The notes: generated from the sequence alone by a model not told the origin. Positions 36,715-48,650 are shown, numbered from the stretch's first letter. The stretch: 64,000 nucleotides of DNA from Capsicum annuum (GCF_002878395.1 NC_061119.1:19257889-19321888); one strand, 5' to 3'. Made by a program: numbers and translations.

Positions 36715-37180
36715 CTTCACCAGATATTGTCATCGATTTGTTACAAATCTTTTCTCGTGATGTTAATGTATTACTTGATCCCGGGTCTACTTTATCTTAT
36801 GTGACCCCTTATGTGGCTATTGGTTTTGAGTTTTAGCCTGAAGTTATTGTAGAACCCTTCTCTGTTTCTACTCCTATAGGTGACTCTATTGTTGCTAGAA
36901 GGGTGTATAGAAATTGTGTCATGTCTATTCATAGTAGGAAAACCTTGCCAGACCTTATAGAACTTGATATGATAGATTTTGATGCCATCCTTGGGATGGA
37001 CTGGCTCCATTCATGTTATGCCATACTCGATTGCAGGACCCGAAAGGTCACTTTTTCATTTTTCAATGAGACACAAATTGTATGGGCAGGGAGTTCTGTG
37101 GAACCTAGAGGTCACTTTATCTCTTATCTTAGAGCCCGAAAGCTTATCTCCAAAGGCTGTATGTACCATCTAATTTAAGT
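36715..37180 (+). pseudogene. Gypsy B aspartic protease
   Basis: The active-site segment 'VLLDPGSTLSYVTPYVA' (about 36765-36815) is intact, with Asp-Pro-Gly-Ser. After one stop at 36835, the protein continues with 'VEPFSVSTPIG', 'RRVYRNCVMSIH' and 'MIDFDAILGMDWLHSCYAIL'. The protease would cut the Gag-Pol polyprotein. Confidence 0.85.
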
Positions 37181-37299
37181 AAAATATTCAAAAGTTGAAA
37201 ATCTTCCTCTGCAGTCAGTCCCTGTAGTGAATGAATTCCCAAAAGTCTTCCCAAATATCTCCCAGGGATACCCCCTGATAGGGAGATAGATTTTGACAT

Positions 37300-38580
37300 T
37301 GATATGTTGCCAGACCCTAATCCTATTTCTATTCTGCCTTATAGAATAGCTCCCGCAGAACTAAAGGAGTTAAAGGAACAACTTGTAGACCTCCTAGATA
37401 ATGTTTTTATTCATCCTAGTGTTTCCCCATAGGGTGCACCCGTGCTCTACATGCGAAAGAATAATGGATCCCTTCGGATGTGCATAGACTACAGTCAGTT
37501 GAATAAGGTCATGACTAAAATTAAATATCCTCTTCCTAGGATTGACGACCTTTTTGACCAGCTTCAGGGTGCCAAGTGTTTTTCAAAAATAGACCTTCAT
37601 TTAGGTTATCATCAGTTGAAAGTTAGGGAGTCAGACGTTCCCAAGACAGCCTTTTGAACCCGATATGGTCACCATGAATTTCTAGTCATGTCCTTTGGGT
37701 TGACTAACACCCCTGCAGCCTTTATAGATCTTATTAATAGAGTGTTCCATCAGTTTCTTCACTTGTTCGTCATTGTATTTATTAATGATATTCTGATCTA
37801 TTCTAAGAGTAAAGAGGATCACGCGGATCACCTCCGAATTATTCTTCAGACCCTTAAGGATCATCAGTTGTATGCCAAACTTTCTAAGTGTGAATTCTGG
37901 TTAGATTCTATTGCCTTCCTGGGGCATATTGTGTCCAGTGACGGGATAAGAGTGGATCCCCAGAAAGTTGAAGCAGAGAGAAAATGGCACAGACCCACGA
38001 CTCCAACCGATATTCGGAGCGTCTTGGGTTTGGAGGGGTATTGTAGAAGGTTCGTAGAGAGTTTTTCTTCCATAGCTGCTCCGCTTACTACACTGACTCA
38101 GAAAAAGATAAAGTTTGTGTGGTATGACTTGTGTGAAAACAGTTTTGAGAAGTTGAAGGACAAGCTGACTGCTACTCCTGTTTTGACCCTTCCCGAGGGT
38201 GTAGATGATTTTGTGGTTTATTATGATACGTCCTGTGTGGGACTTGGTTGTGTATTGATGCAACAAGTTAAGGTGATAGCTTATGCATCTAGGCAGTTAA
38301 AGGTGTATGAGCGCAATTACCTAACTCATGAATTAGAGTTAGCAGCCGTGTTGTTTGCATTTAGAATCTGGAGGCACTATCTCTATGGAGTGCATGTGGA
38401 TATTTATACTGACCATAAATGTTTGCAGCATGTTTTCTCATAGAAAGAATTAAACCTCAGGCAGAGGCGTTGGAAGGAGATTTTGAAAGACTATGATATG
38501 AGTCTGTATTACCATCTGGGCAAGGCAAATGTTGTAGCCGACGCCCTCAGTAGGTTGTCTATGGGCAGCCTTTCTCATGT
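37300..38580 (+). pseudogene. Gypsy B reverse transcriptase and RNase H
   Basis: 'PYRIAPAELKELKEQL' leads into the ORF at 37442-37657 with '[17 protein letters not shown]', '[13 protein letters not shown]' and '[13 protein letters not shown]', the fingers and first catalytic Asp. One stop separates it from the 251-codon ORF at 37688-38443: '[15 protein letters not shown]', '[12 protein letters not shown]' (Asn for the first Asp of F-I-D-D), '[12 protein letters not shown]' and '[12 protein letters not shown]'. RNase H reads '[16 protein letters not shown]', then 'GKANVVADALSRLS' at 38520-38560. The F-I-N-D change alone would be expected to abolish polymerase activity. Confidence 0.9.
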
Positions 38581-38819
38581 AGAAGAAGGAAAGAAAGAGA
38601 TGGTGAAGGATATTCACCGCCTTGAAAATCTGGGAGTGCGACACTTAGATTCCAAAGATGGAGGGGTGATTGTTCATAAGTTAACTAAGTCATCCCTTAG
38701 TGATGAAGTTAAGGAGAAGTAGGTTGCAGATCCCATCTTGATGCAAATCAAGAAAGATGTGGGTCAACAAAAGGTTATGTTGTTTGAAATTGGCGGTGAT
38801 GCTATTCTAATATTTCAGG

Positions 38820-40195
38820 GTAGGTTATGCATTCCGAATGTTGATGGGCTACGGGAAAGAATCCTTAATGAGGTGCACACTTCGAGGTAAGTCATTCACC
38901 CAGACTCTGAAAACCTTGTATTGGTGGAATAACATAAAACGTGATATAGCTAATTTTGTGTCCAAGTGTTTGAACTATCAACAAGTAAAGGTAAAACACA
39001 TAAGGCCAGGTGTTACTTCTCAAGAGATAGCCCTGCCTTTATGAAAGTGGGAGATGATAAACATAGACTTTATTACAGGAATTCTGAGATCCCAAAACCA
39101 GTATGATTCTATATGGGTGATTGTAAATCGGTTGATAAAGTGAGCCAACATTTTGGAGGACTAATTATTTAAGAGAGGGTTATGCTAAGATTTACATTGA
39201 CGAGATAGTTCGGTTGCATGGGGCACCAGTGTCCATTATATCCGATAGAGGTACGAAGTGTTTATCTCAATTCTAGAGATCTTTTAAGAAGGGTTTAGGT
39301 ACACAATTGTATTTGAGCACGGCTTTCTACCCTCAGACGGATGGGCAAGCTGAGCATACCATTCAGACCCTCGAGGATATGTTGAGGGCATACGTCATTG
39401 ATTTCAAAAGTAGTTGGGTAAATCACCTGCCACTGGTTGAATTCACTTACAATAATAGTTACCATGCCATCATCAATATGGCTCCTTTTGAGGCTTTGTA
39501 TGGGAGAAGATGTAGGTCACTGATAGGATGTTATAAAGTGGGTACAACTCTTGATCTTGTTCATCAGGTGATGGAGAAAGTGAAGATCATTAGAGAAAGA
39601 CTCAACTATGCTCAGAGTCGTCAGAAGTCCTCTGCCGATGTTCAGAGAAGAGAACTAGATTTTGAAGTTGGTGATTAGGTGTTTGTCAAGGTTTCTCCTA
39701 TAAAAGGAGTTATGCGGTTTGGAAAAAGTGGTAAATTGAGCCCTCGCTACATAGGGCCATGTTAGATTCTAAAAAAGATTGGTACAGTTGCTTATAAGCT
39801 AGAATTGCCTGCAAGTTTGGGTTTCGTTCATCTGGTATTCCATGTTTCCATGTTGAAGAAATGCATTGGAGATCATTCTATGATATTTCCAGTAGAGAGT
39901 TTCAAAGTGACAGACTCCTTGTCTTACGAAGAAGAGCCCATTGAAATTTTAGATCGCCAAGTTCTAAAGCAGAGGAGCAAAGAGATAGCCTCAGTAAAGG
40001 TACTGTGGAGGAATTAGAATGTCAAAGAAGCAACTTGGGAGTCAGAAGATAACATGAGAATTAGATATCCCAATTTGCTTGCTTCGATGGAGGATGAGAC
40101 AGAAGGTACTATTCCTATCTTAATTTTTCTAGTCCTTTATTATACTTTAAATTATGTTTGTCTGTGTCCCGCATCATCATTCGGGGATGAATAAT
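38820..40195 (+). pseudogene. Gypsy B integrase and C-terminal domain
   Basis: The zinc-binding region is frameshifted; 'TLYWWNNIKRDIANFVSKCL' is followed by Asn-Tyr where relatives have the second zinc Cys. The core keeps 'DFITGI' and 'STAFYPQTDGQAE' and the ORF at 39307-39678 continues with 'WVNHLPLVEFTYNNSYH' and 'MAPFEALYGRRCRS'. After one stop come 'VFVKVSPIKGVMRFG', 'VFHVSMLKKCIGDH', 'SLSYEEEPIEILDRQV', 'VKVLWRN' and 'EATWESEDNMRIRYPNL'. That last part resembles the chromodomain-like tail of chromoviruses, which steers insertion to heterochromatin. Confidence 0.87.
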
Positions 40196-40198
40196 CCT

Positions 40199-40210
40199 AA
40201 GGGGGGATGA
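40199..40210 (+). promoter_or_regulatory. Gypsy B polypurine tract
   Basis: AAGGGGGGATGA directly before TGTAACGC, the start of the 3' LTR. It would prime plus-strand DNA synthesis. Confidence 0.85.
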
Positions 40211-42359
40211 TGTAACGCTTCGCATTTATGGCTACAATATAGACCATGATTCCAATGTTTGGATAAATCCCAAAGCCATAAAATCCTACGCCAATATGGC
40301 ATGTCAATTAATTGTGTAGCATGTGAATCCATTCAAGATTGAATTTAGACCATAGAGGTCCTTCAACTCAAGGACGAGTTGAAACTATTTCAATCGACTA
40401 AGTTTTAGTAGATGTTATAAATTTTATCACCTTCCATTGACCATAACTCTCTGTATATGTTGAATTAGAAAGCCTACTATGTGTCAAATGATAGGTATTC
40501 GATTAAGCTTTCCAACGATACCAATTTTGCTAAAATTCGATACCCGACCAAGAAGTTATGGCCTTTCAAAGTGATATGCGTCGCCTAACCAATCGCCCAT
40601 GGCCACTGGAAAGCATAGGGAATAGCCTAGGCGGCACCTATGTAAACATTGGAAATAGCCTAGGTGGAGCCTATGTAAACATAGGAGATAGCCTAGGCGT
40701 AACCTATGTAAAAATAGGCAATGGGATGGGCGGTGCCTATGTAAAGAATTCAAGTGATTTAAACACTCCATTTTTTGGGAAAATGGTCCATTTCCACCCT
40801 TACTTAGCCCTAAAACATGAAATTCAGTTCCAAGGACCCCAAAATATACCTTCATTCATCAAAAGCGCTCAAAGATTCTCCTTAGGGTTTCAAAATAAAA
40901 ACCCAAGCAACTCGAGATTCAACCGGGGGTTTTAGGAACAAATTGCATATTTGGAATCCTCTCAATGTAGGCTTTGAGAAGCATCTAATATTCATAGTAA
41001 TCGAGGTACGTGGGGTTATCCTAAAATATCATGGGTGTAGTTTTTATGAACATGCTTGCTTTTAAATGGGGGTTTTCAATCAAATTCTAATAACTTGCTT
41101 TCAATATGATTTCAAAGTCATTTTTCTTTATGTCATGGGAATTGTTTGCCTAAGTACTTCAATGGTTGAAACCATGAATATGTGATTTGAGATTTTCCAT
41201 GGAAATTTGATAAATATGAATGATAAATTGCTTTCAAATTCCCATGATAATGTCTTGATAACCCATATCATATTGTGACAAAAAAAAGAGAGCATGAATT
41301 TGAAATAAATATTGTTCACCACTTGTAAATGATGAAGCACCTTGGTTTTTACATGATAATGCATATGTGGAAGTGATATTGATGACTTACAAGTCGGGTA
41401 TGAGGATACCCAACAGAATATGATATGTGATTGAATCAGATGAAATTTGAATGCATTGATTTTACATGAGATAGGTGGATAGCCGAAGAAGGAGTTTGAG
41501 TGTAAGAAATCATTGCTGGAACACATGTTTGCCGACGCAGAAATTTGGTACCAGGTTAAGTGATCTTGTGTACTTGAGTTTATGCCATTCCCAAATTTGG
41601 ACTATAGGTAGGAGCCCGGGCTAAGTAATCTTGGGAACTACCAGGGAGTCGAGACACCATGCTTCGTGGTCTTGTGTGTCTCTCCCACACTTGTACTCTA
41701 ATATCGGCGGCAACCGAGGTTGGGAAGTTGGTGTAAATTATGTAGGGTATTCCACGTAGCTCAATTGAATTTCATTGTTGTTGAGAAACTATTGCATTAC
41801 GCCCATGTGTTTTCAAATGATTTGATACGAAATTTCTTTATAATGGCTCTCAACTATATTTTGTAAAAATATTATGTTTTGTTTTAATATCTCTGCGTGC
41901 TAGTACTTTTGCGCTGACCCCCTCCCTTCTCCAACCTCTCAGGTTCAAAGGCCCAGTCTAGGGGTCAAGAGAATCAGTATATCATTTAGATAGAGTCGCA
42001 GAGACAAGTGGTGAGCCTTTTATGTTTCGAAAGGTCTTATGTCCTATAGTCCTGTTGCTTATATTTACTTTTACGCTCTACTGGGGGCTTTGTCCCAGTT
42101 TATATACAGTTACTTGACTCAGTCATTTGTTAGAGATTTTCGCCGACAGTTGTTTAGAGGTTGATTGACATTGGGGGAACCTTATTTCCCTGTTATTGTT
42201 TCTTTTCATAGTTATGACCATGTTCCCAAATTATTGTGCTTCTTCCGCATTAATTTGATCATATGAATTAGGTGCATGATTACCAGACAGATAGGGGTGT
42301 TTCGCGCCTCTATGGTTCGAAATTCTCATCAAGGCCAGGCCCTGGTTCAGGTCGTGACA
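40211..42359 (+). repeat. Gypsy B 3' LTR
   Basis: Begins TGTAACGC and ends GTCGTGACA. Very similar to 33060-35161 along most of its length. It holds four 33-bp units rather than three. Confidence 0.9.
40614..40745. repeat. 33-bp tandem repeat in gypsy B 3' LTR, four units
   Basis: Units start at 40614, 40647, 40680 and 40713. The last unit (with 'ggcaatgggatggg') matches the last unit of the 5' LTR array, so the gain or loss happened among the earlier units. Confidence 0.95.
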
Positions 42360-42713
42360 CAAACACTCATAACTTTTATCTTCGTACACGAATTGAAAAA
42401 TGGTTAATGGAGTTTGAAAGAAGTTTCAAGGGGACTTAATTTGATATATAGTAGTCCCTCTAAATCATCATATTATAGGATTATAGTCGATCGAAGTTGA
42501 ACCAAGTTAAAACGTCCACTAAAACTTAATCGATAGAAATGTTTTCAACTCATCTTAAAGTTAGGGACTTTTGTGACCTCAATTCATATTCAAAGGTATT
42601 CCCATACAATAGGAGTGATCCCCACAAATATACTAAACTAGAATCATTTAGTTTGGGTCTAAACGCGTAGGAATGACATTTTAAATTCTAGCCCGAAGGT
42701 GCGGGGTGTTACA
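42360..42713 (-). repeat. X1 5' LTR, right part
   Basis: Continues the X LTR interrupted by gypsy B: 'ctcataacttttatc', 'gtccactaaaacttaatcg', 'agaaatgttttcaactc', ending GGGTGTTACA. It aligns with 60630-60993 and 780-1165. Confidence 0.75.
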
Positions 42714-44021
42714 TTATCATCACAGGGTACCCAGACTTTACAGTCATTCATATCATACAACATCGTATCCGCCCTTCTCATTCAAAAACATGCATATGAC
42801 AACTCAAAACATTTTATCAAATCACATGAGAGTTCTTATTTTCAAAAGCATATGTAAACTCATGCAGCATACTCTTTTTACAAATATCTAGCACATGGTG
42901 GCCAATTCATTTATTCGATGCATGCATTTATTTCAATTAAGACACAAAATCCTTTAGCACATGACATATCCCTTTTAAAAGCTTACAAACAACAATGCAT
43001 AGTGGTTAAAGAGGCATTTAAACTCAAGAGTTGTCATTATTCATAAACCAGCTCCAACATTGGTTATACAAAAATTTCATGATCAAAAGGGGCTTTTAAT
43101 AAATGATCTCAAAATAATTCACAATTTATGACATGAAAGGACCATAAATTTCATCATGGGGAAAGAAATTTCACAACTCAAATTTACAAATCACTTTTTG
43201 AACTCAAATCACATATGCATGAGATTACAAATCAAGATTATGGAATACCTCCATGTCAAATACATATTTTTATCGAATTGGATCCATGATGCATGCTTTT
43301 AAAATAATTTCCCAAAACTCATTACATGTACATACATATGTATCTCTAACGCTTGTAAAAATCGTAAAACCTATGCCCATGATATTTAGGATAGGCCCAC
43401 ATACCTTAAGCTTCTTGATTTGTGAAGAAAACTTGAATCTTTGGATCCTTGTGGAAAAGGATTTTTTATTGTGTTCTTGGGGAAGGGTTTTCTAGGGTAT
43501 AATTTGAGTAAAAGAGGAAAATAATGCCCCTTTGGAAGCCTTAATTTTTGTTATGGATGAAATAGGATGAGGGAAAATAACCCAAAAGCCCATTGGGGAT
43601 TTAAAATCAAAAGTTTAACAAGAAAGCACCGGGCGATGTGAGGTCTAGACCGGCAGGGTAAGCCCCGCACCACGTGGCCCAGTTCGATGGACCAGACCAG
43701 GCGCCACAGGCTCTATCACATCGCACTAAACCGAGCGTCGCAGCCTATCCCAATGGTGCTTCTGTTTGTGTCTTCCAAATTTCCCCCTACGCTTGTCCAA
43801 ATGTTCAAAAACTCACCCAACATGTACTTTTGATCTCCCTAATCATGAATCAACTTAAAACCCAACATTTCAGGGTCAAGAAGGTTGATTTAAAAATCCA
43901 TAAGGTATAGAGGGCTTGAAAGTAACTATGTCCTCAACACTTAGTGAAATTTTCAAGTCCTGGACCCCTTAAAAATTCAAATTAGAGCTGAAAAGTGCTA
44001 AGACATTTATGGGGTTTTACA
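42714..44021 (-). mobile_element. Family X LTR, 5'-shortened copy (X4)
   Basis: LTR body ending GGGGTTTTACA at 44011-44021 and followed by a polypurine-like stretch, so it is a 3' LTR on the minus strand. It aligns with X0a over its last 600 bases. A GC-rich block at about 43625-43790 ('gggcgatgtgagg', 'atcacatcgcac') has no similarity to the block in X0a although the flanks match. Confidence 0.65.
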
Positions 44022-44230
44022 ATATCTCACCCTTGGGAACACTAGTCCTCGAATGAGACTGGTTTAGACTAAGACTACTGAGGAAACTAAGGTCTTAGAC
44101 TGAACATACCTGAAAGGAAATATGATTACATACTGATTCTGAAACATGATAAATGAACTAAAATATAAATCAGTAGATTAGAGTTTACACACATAGGAAT
44201 GATGCTTCAATTTCAAGCTAAAAAATAAGG
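44022..44230 (-). mobile_element. X4 polypurine tract and short internal remnant
   Basis: 44022-44037, read on the minus strand, gives CCCAAGGGTGAGATAT, the tract position next to a 3' LTR. 'actagtcctcgaatgagac' follows, like 'attcgtcctcgaatgatgg' after X3. The interior is soon replaced at about 44150-44230 by another X-type LTR end and then copia sequence. Confidence 0.55.
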
Positions 44231-44297
44231 GTTGTAAAAATTGGCTTGCTTGCTTTGGCTTCTATTTTTATTCCTCAACACTCCCCTTTAAACTAGG
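44231..44297 (-). mobile_element. Copia-2 type 3' LTR start and polypurine tract
   Basis: 'ttggcttgcttgctttggc' to TTCCTCAACA (44280) matches the terminal LTR segment at 50170-50213, which ends CCCCAACA. Directly beyond it, CTCCCCTTTAAACTAGG reads on the minus strand as a purine-rich tract, CCTAGTTTAAAGGGGAG. This looks like the 3' end of the copia element whose 5' end is at 50213. Confidence 0.6.
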
Positions 44298-44313
44298 TAC
44301 TTATGGAAATCAA

Positions 44314-46875
44314 TGTCATGACCCGAGTTGAGGCCCTGGCCGTGTCGATCTTCCCAAAACACGAAGGCATGGGAGACCACATAACATGCTATCATGAACA
44401 TAATCCATAAATAAATCAAATGTGGAATATAAAATGAAATTCAAGGGAATTTATAATACAAACTATATCTAAAAAATATGACAATACAATTATTAAAATA
44501 CCATCTCCGAAGCCTCTAATAAATACCCACTTCAAGGCCGAGACAAAGCCCATAGATGGACCGTTTACTGAAAGACACAACATAAAAGTAAATGCCTTCC
44601 GAAACATGGATATCTCATTGACTCTATCATTATCCCATATGAACAACTGATATGCTGGACCACATGATTGAATCGTAGAGCCTGAAACATAGGGGGCCAA
44701 TACACAAGGTACTGGTATATAGAACATTCCAAAAACAAGATATATTTTTATAAAAAGTAGGTGAGTGCATTTCATAAAACATGTCAGCATAAAATACTTA
44801 AAAATATATGGGCATAATCAGTAGGCTTCAAAATATATGTGTAAATCTTAACTCGATTCTTTGTCTTACTTTTGAGATAGGTGGTACATCCTACAATTCA
44901 ATAATTCCACAGCTATATGGAATCCTCCCTTGACTCGGTGGCCAAGCCCCCAATCCAAGTTATCCGCAAGGGTTTGAGTTTTTGATTTTGATATGCAAAA
45001 GGGAACAAGCCAGGATATAATCCCTATCTTTGGACATAATAAATCTGTATTAGCAAAACACAGTTTCGATAAATGAGTTATCTGAACTCGTGCCTTATTG
45101 GGGTAACCATTGAACTCTCTTTGAGCCCGTTTTAACCTTTTATATCATGTATATTTCTGAACTCAAAATCTAAAAATCTTAATAAAATCTATATTTTGAT
45201 CTATTCTGAATCTGTCATGGCATTCGTCTATTTGGTATCGTTAAACCAAGAGTCACAAGGCATATATATATATGTATATATATACATATATATATACATA
45301 TAAATATATATGTATGTATATATATATACACATACATATATATATATGTATATATATAAGCCATATCATGTTATGCTTTAGTTCTTTCAATCCCATCAAT
45401 AATTTGGCAAAGTTTTGTCATCCTCCTTCATCGAGCATATGCAAGTTCTTTAACAGGGAGTATGAGTATTTATAAACAATGACAAAACCCCTCTCAATTC
45501 TTTCATAAGACAATATCAATCCTTCAACGTAGATGAAAAAACTTAATTCCACTTTCAATCATACAAGTAAACAATCTATAACATTCACAAGCGATAGGTT
45601 TCACAACAAGAGAGGGAATTTACCTAAATCTTGCTCTCATATATCTTTCAAGACAATAACATGTACATATACGAGACAAAGACTAGATTTTTGGGGAAAA
45701 TAACATCATATTTTATGCACGGTTCCATCATAAAATGAATTTACAATACATATTCCTTAACCATTTCAAAATTTCAACAAAGGTAGGAAACTATATATAT
45801 AAAAGCTCGTTTGAACAAAATATTTTTAGCCCATGAAATTTAGGATAGCCCAACGTACCTTAAGTTTGTTAATTTTGGGATGAAACCCTGATCATGATGC
45901 TTTATTGAAGGATCTTGATCTTGGAAAGCTTGAATTCTAGATTACTTTGGGATAATGGAACTGAAATTGTGTTCTTGGGAAAGGGAGTGATTTTCTTGGG
46001 AGGATAATTGGAGAAGAAGGGAAAAAAATGCCCTAACTGATGCCCCAAGTCATCTTATGAATGATTGCATTGATGGATAAATGACCTAATTTCCCTTCTG
46101 ACATTTTAAATCCATAACTGAGTTTTGTAGGTTCACCACGATGTGGTGTTATAGCGGTGGCTTACTAGTTGAAACAAAAATGGTCATAACTTTTCTCTTG
46201 AGTATCAGATTAAGGCAAAATTGGTATTATTGAAAAGCTAAATCAATTATCTACAATTTGGTGGGTTTTGAGCTAAAGAATTCCACATAAATCTAAAGTT
46301 ATACACATTTAAAATTGACCCTCATAGAATCTAATACCAAACTTTGGACGAATCAAAGGCTCTTAGCTCAACTTTGATCTAAGTGATTTCTATGAAAAAT
46401 TTTCACCTAATAAGAACTTCACACACTAGGATAAAGATCATGACCCGTGCATTAAAATTACAAATCAACAACTGGATAAAAACACCTTCACTGCGATGCG
46501 ATATATGTTCAAAAGGAAATGTCACTGCGATGCAGCCCTGTCACGGTGACTAGCAAGATTTGTGATCCAAACATGACCCAAACCTTGTCCAAAATCTCTA
46601 AAACTTTCCTGAGATATTCTTCTCACATCGTTGAACATGAATTAACTCAAAAACTAACGTCTTGGGATTGAGAAGACCAAAATAAAATTCCGCAAAGTTT
46701 AGGTGTCTTGAAGATGACTAAGTCCCCAACACTTAGTGAAAATTTCAATCCTTAAGCCCCTTAAGCATGAAACTAAAAGCTGAATTAAGCTAAGAATAGT
46801 TTGGGCTATTGCAATTTAGGTCCATAAATGTAAAAAATATGGTTTAACTTTAGCCCAAAAGTGTGGGGTATTACA
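44314..46875 (-). mobile_element. Family X LTR without interior (X2)
   Basis: Starts TGTCATGACCCGAG and ends GGGGTATTACA. No polypurine tract or primer site adjoins, so it is a solo LTR or a deleted element. It lies between the copia-2 3' end and copia-2 integrase, so it appears inserted in copia-2. It has a double end, with one terminus at about 46815 and another at 46875. GC-rich words 'cactgcgatgcg' and 'cactgcgatgcag' are at 46487-46540. A 98-bp TA/CATA microsatellite is at 45261-45358. Confidence 0.65.
45261..45358. repeat. TA/CATA microsatellite in X2
   Basis: Alternating TA with regular CA and TG interruptions, almost 100 bases. It generates a spurious Tyr/Ile-rich ORF. Confidence 0.93.
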
Positions 46876-46879
46876 TCTT

Positions 46880-46946
46880 ATTAATCTTGTAATTTCTAAG
46901 AGATGCCTATGTTTTCTCTCAGCTATCCCATTCTGTTGAGGTATAT
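46880..46946 (-). pseudogene. Copia-2 integrase, downstream fragment
   Basis: Minus-strand reading gives 'PQQNGIAERKHRHLLEITR', the conserved copia integrase motif that should directly follow 'GIIYQASFSY' at about 47900. It is separated from it by the insertion at 46947-47890. Confidence 0.8.
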
Positions 46947-47890
46947 ATAATACAAGTCAAATAGCCACCATAGCTTTTGATGACATTGTTCAAAGTCACT
47001 ATGTGAAGAATCAAGCTTTGGTCGCATGAAGGGCACAGGATTATACCTGGAGGAGTTGTTTTGAGCATGCCAATAAACAAACCCATGTGTGGAAGATTGC
47101 TTGGAGCCTTGGAAACTTGATGACTCACGGGTTTGGACCATATTTGATGGTTCACGATTTTGGTTCTCTTTATTAAGGAAATTTTTTGTCACTTAGCCTT
47201 AAGGGAATTCAAATAACTTAGACTTGTCTATTTGACACTCCATGGATGCCCCTCCTTCACTAAGGAAATTGGAGTCATTTTGTCACTCATTATATAATAA
47301 GGTTGTATATAGTCTTTTTTAGGTCTTCTCTCTTTAGTTTATGAATGATGATTGTATAAAATATTGAAAATTCTCTCTCTTTAGAGTAGAACACCTTAGT
47401 GTAGTCTTAGTTAGGGATTGTAATAGCCATTGTAGTTTAGGGCGTAGAAAAGATAATATGAACCTATGCTTGAAAACGGTTGATCATGAGGTCAGTTAAT
47501 TTTGTTGGAAGTCACCGTAGGAGTGTGGTGTTGATAATTACATTACATTAATTAGGGGGTTAGCATTGATATACACTTGGTTCTTAATATTGTAATAACC
47601 TATGTCTTACTAACTATCCTTTTCTTTCTTGTATTTGTGTATGTGTTTGTATTCTAGTAATCCAACCCGTGAGATGTTATTTTTGTTCATCTTGTTTCTG
47701 ATCATATTTTTCATTATCTCGTGGTTGTTAACATAGTTTGGGTTGGCTGTTGGTTTGTTAAACACATTTGTTCATCTGGATTTGTTGGTTGTTTTTTGAA
47801 TCCGAGAGTTGGTCTCCAATAGGTCCTCAAATCTTGTGATTTGTGGACTGTTTGGAGTGTGATTTCGTGTTTCCCTTGTCTTTATTGTAT
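46947..47890. mobile_element. Unidentified insertion in copia-2 integrase
   Basis: About 950 bp that splits two adjacent integrase motifs. It has no recognised ORF; the two overlapping minus-strand ORFs near 46920-47190 run out of the integrase fragment and show no family. The plus strand has 'tgttggaagtcaccgtagg' and 'attctagtaatccaacccg', which recall LTR or leader sequence, but no inverted or direct terminal repeats were seen. Confidence 0.5.
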
Positions 47891-48650
47891 CATCATAAGA
47901 GAAAGAAGCTTGATAAATGATACCTAAGTTAGGAAATAGTTCAACATACATGTCGTTCACAAATTCAATGACATTATCAGTTCTTAGGATTTTATTGCTT
48001 ATATTGAACTGATTTTTAACATAAGATAAAAAATGATTGAGAATAACAAATTCATTAGACTTTAATTTTAGAAGATATAGCCATGCCATTCTTGTGTAAC
48101 CATCAACAGTAGTAAGGAACCACATTTGACCATCACAGGTGGCTACCCTATAAGGACCCCAGATATCCATATGAACCAATTCAAAAGTATTTTTACTATA
48201 TGTCATACTAATGGGAAAGGGAAACCTAGTTTTTCAAGCAAAAAGACTATTATTAAATGTAGACAATTTATTATCTAAAGGATCCTTTGATACAAAAAAT
48301 AATCTACAAAGAACTTTGAAGGGAACATGGCCAAATATTTTATTCCATAGTTCCATATTAGATTTATTTGTATGTGCCACATTAAAGAAACTTGTTCTTT
48401 TATATCCTGGTAGCTTTTTGTTTAGTAAGAAATGTAGACCAGCTCTTTCTCTACCAATCTCTTTCACCTTCCCATTTCAGAGATCCTGAAATATTCAAAG
48501 TTACGATAAAATGTAGTTGAATATTGTCACTGTCTAGTCGCCTTAGATGCAGACAATAGATTATACTTAAATTGTGGTAGATATAATACATTTGAGAGGT
48601 TGCTTCTATCGGATATGTTACATGAACCCGTGTGTGTTTCTTTTGACACA
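47891..48650 (-). pseudogene. Copia-2 GAG-pre-integrase and integrase core
   Basis: The ORF at 48467-48234 ends the pre-integrase region: 'MELWNKIFGHVPFKVLCRLF', with the zinc-site His. The ORF at 48206-47772 reads 'FELVHMDIWGPYRVATCDG', 'FLTTVDGYTRMAWLYLL' and 'LRTDNVIEF', which carry the first two catalytic Asp residues, then 'LGIIYQASFSY'. The remainder of that ORF is the foreign insertion. Confidence 0.8.

Larger units (their letters stand above)
33060..42359 (+). mobile_element. Gypsy B, near full-length Ty3/gypsy (chromovirus-like)
   Basis: About 9.3 kb, with direct LTRs (33060-35161 and 40211-42359), primer-binding site, gag, protease, RT, RNase H, integrase, C-terminal domain and polypurine tract in standard order. 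The coding region has many in-frame stops, mostly TAG and TAA, and a few frameshifts. It sits inside an X-family LTR, pieces of which flank it on both sides. No clean 5-bp target duplication was seen; the first ~50 bases of the two LTRs differ, so the left edge is approximate. Confidence 0.9.

Noticed and set aside
45272..45475. ORF with Tyr/Ile/Thr-rich start
   Set aside because: Translation of a TA/CATA microsatellite within an X LTR.
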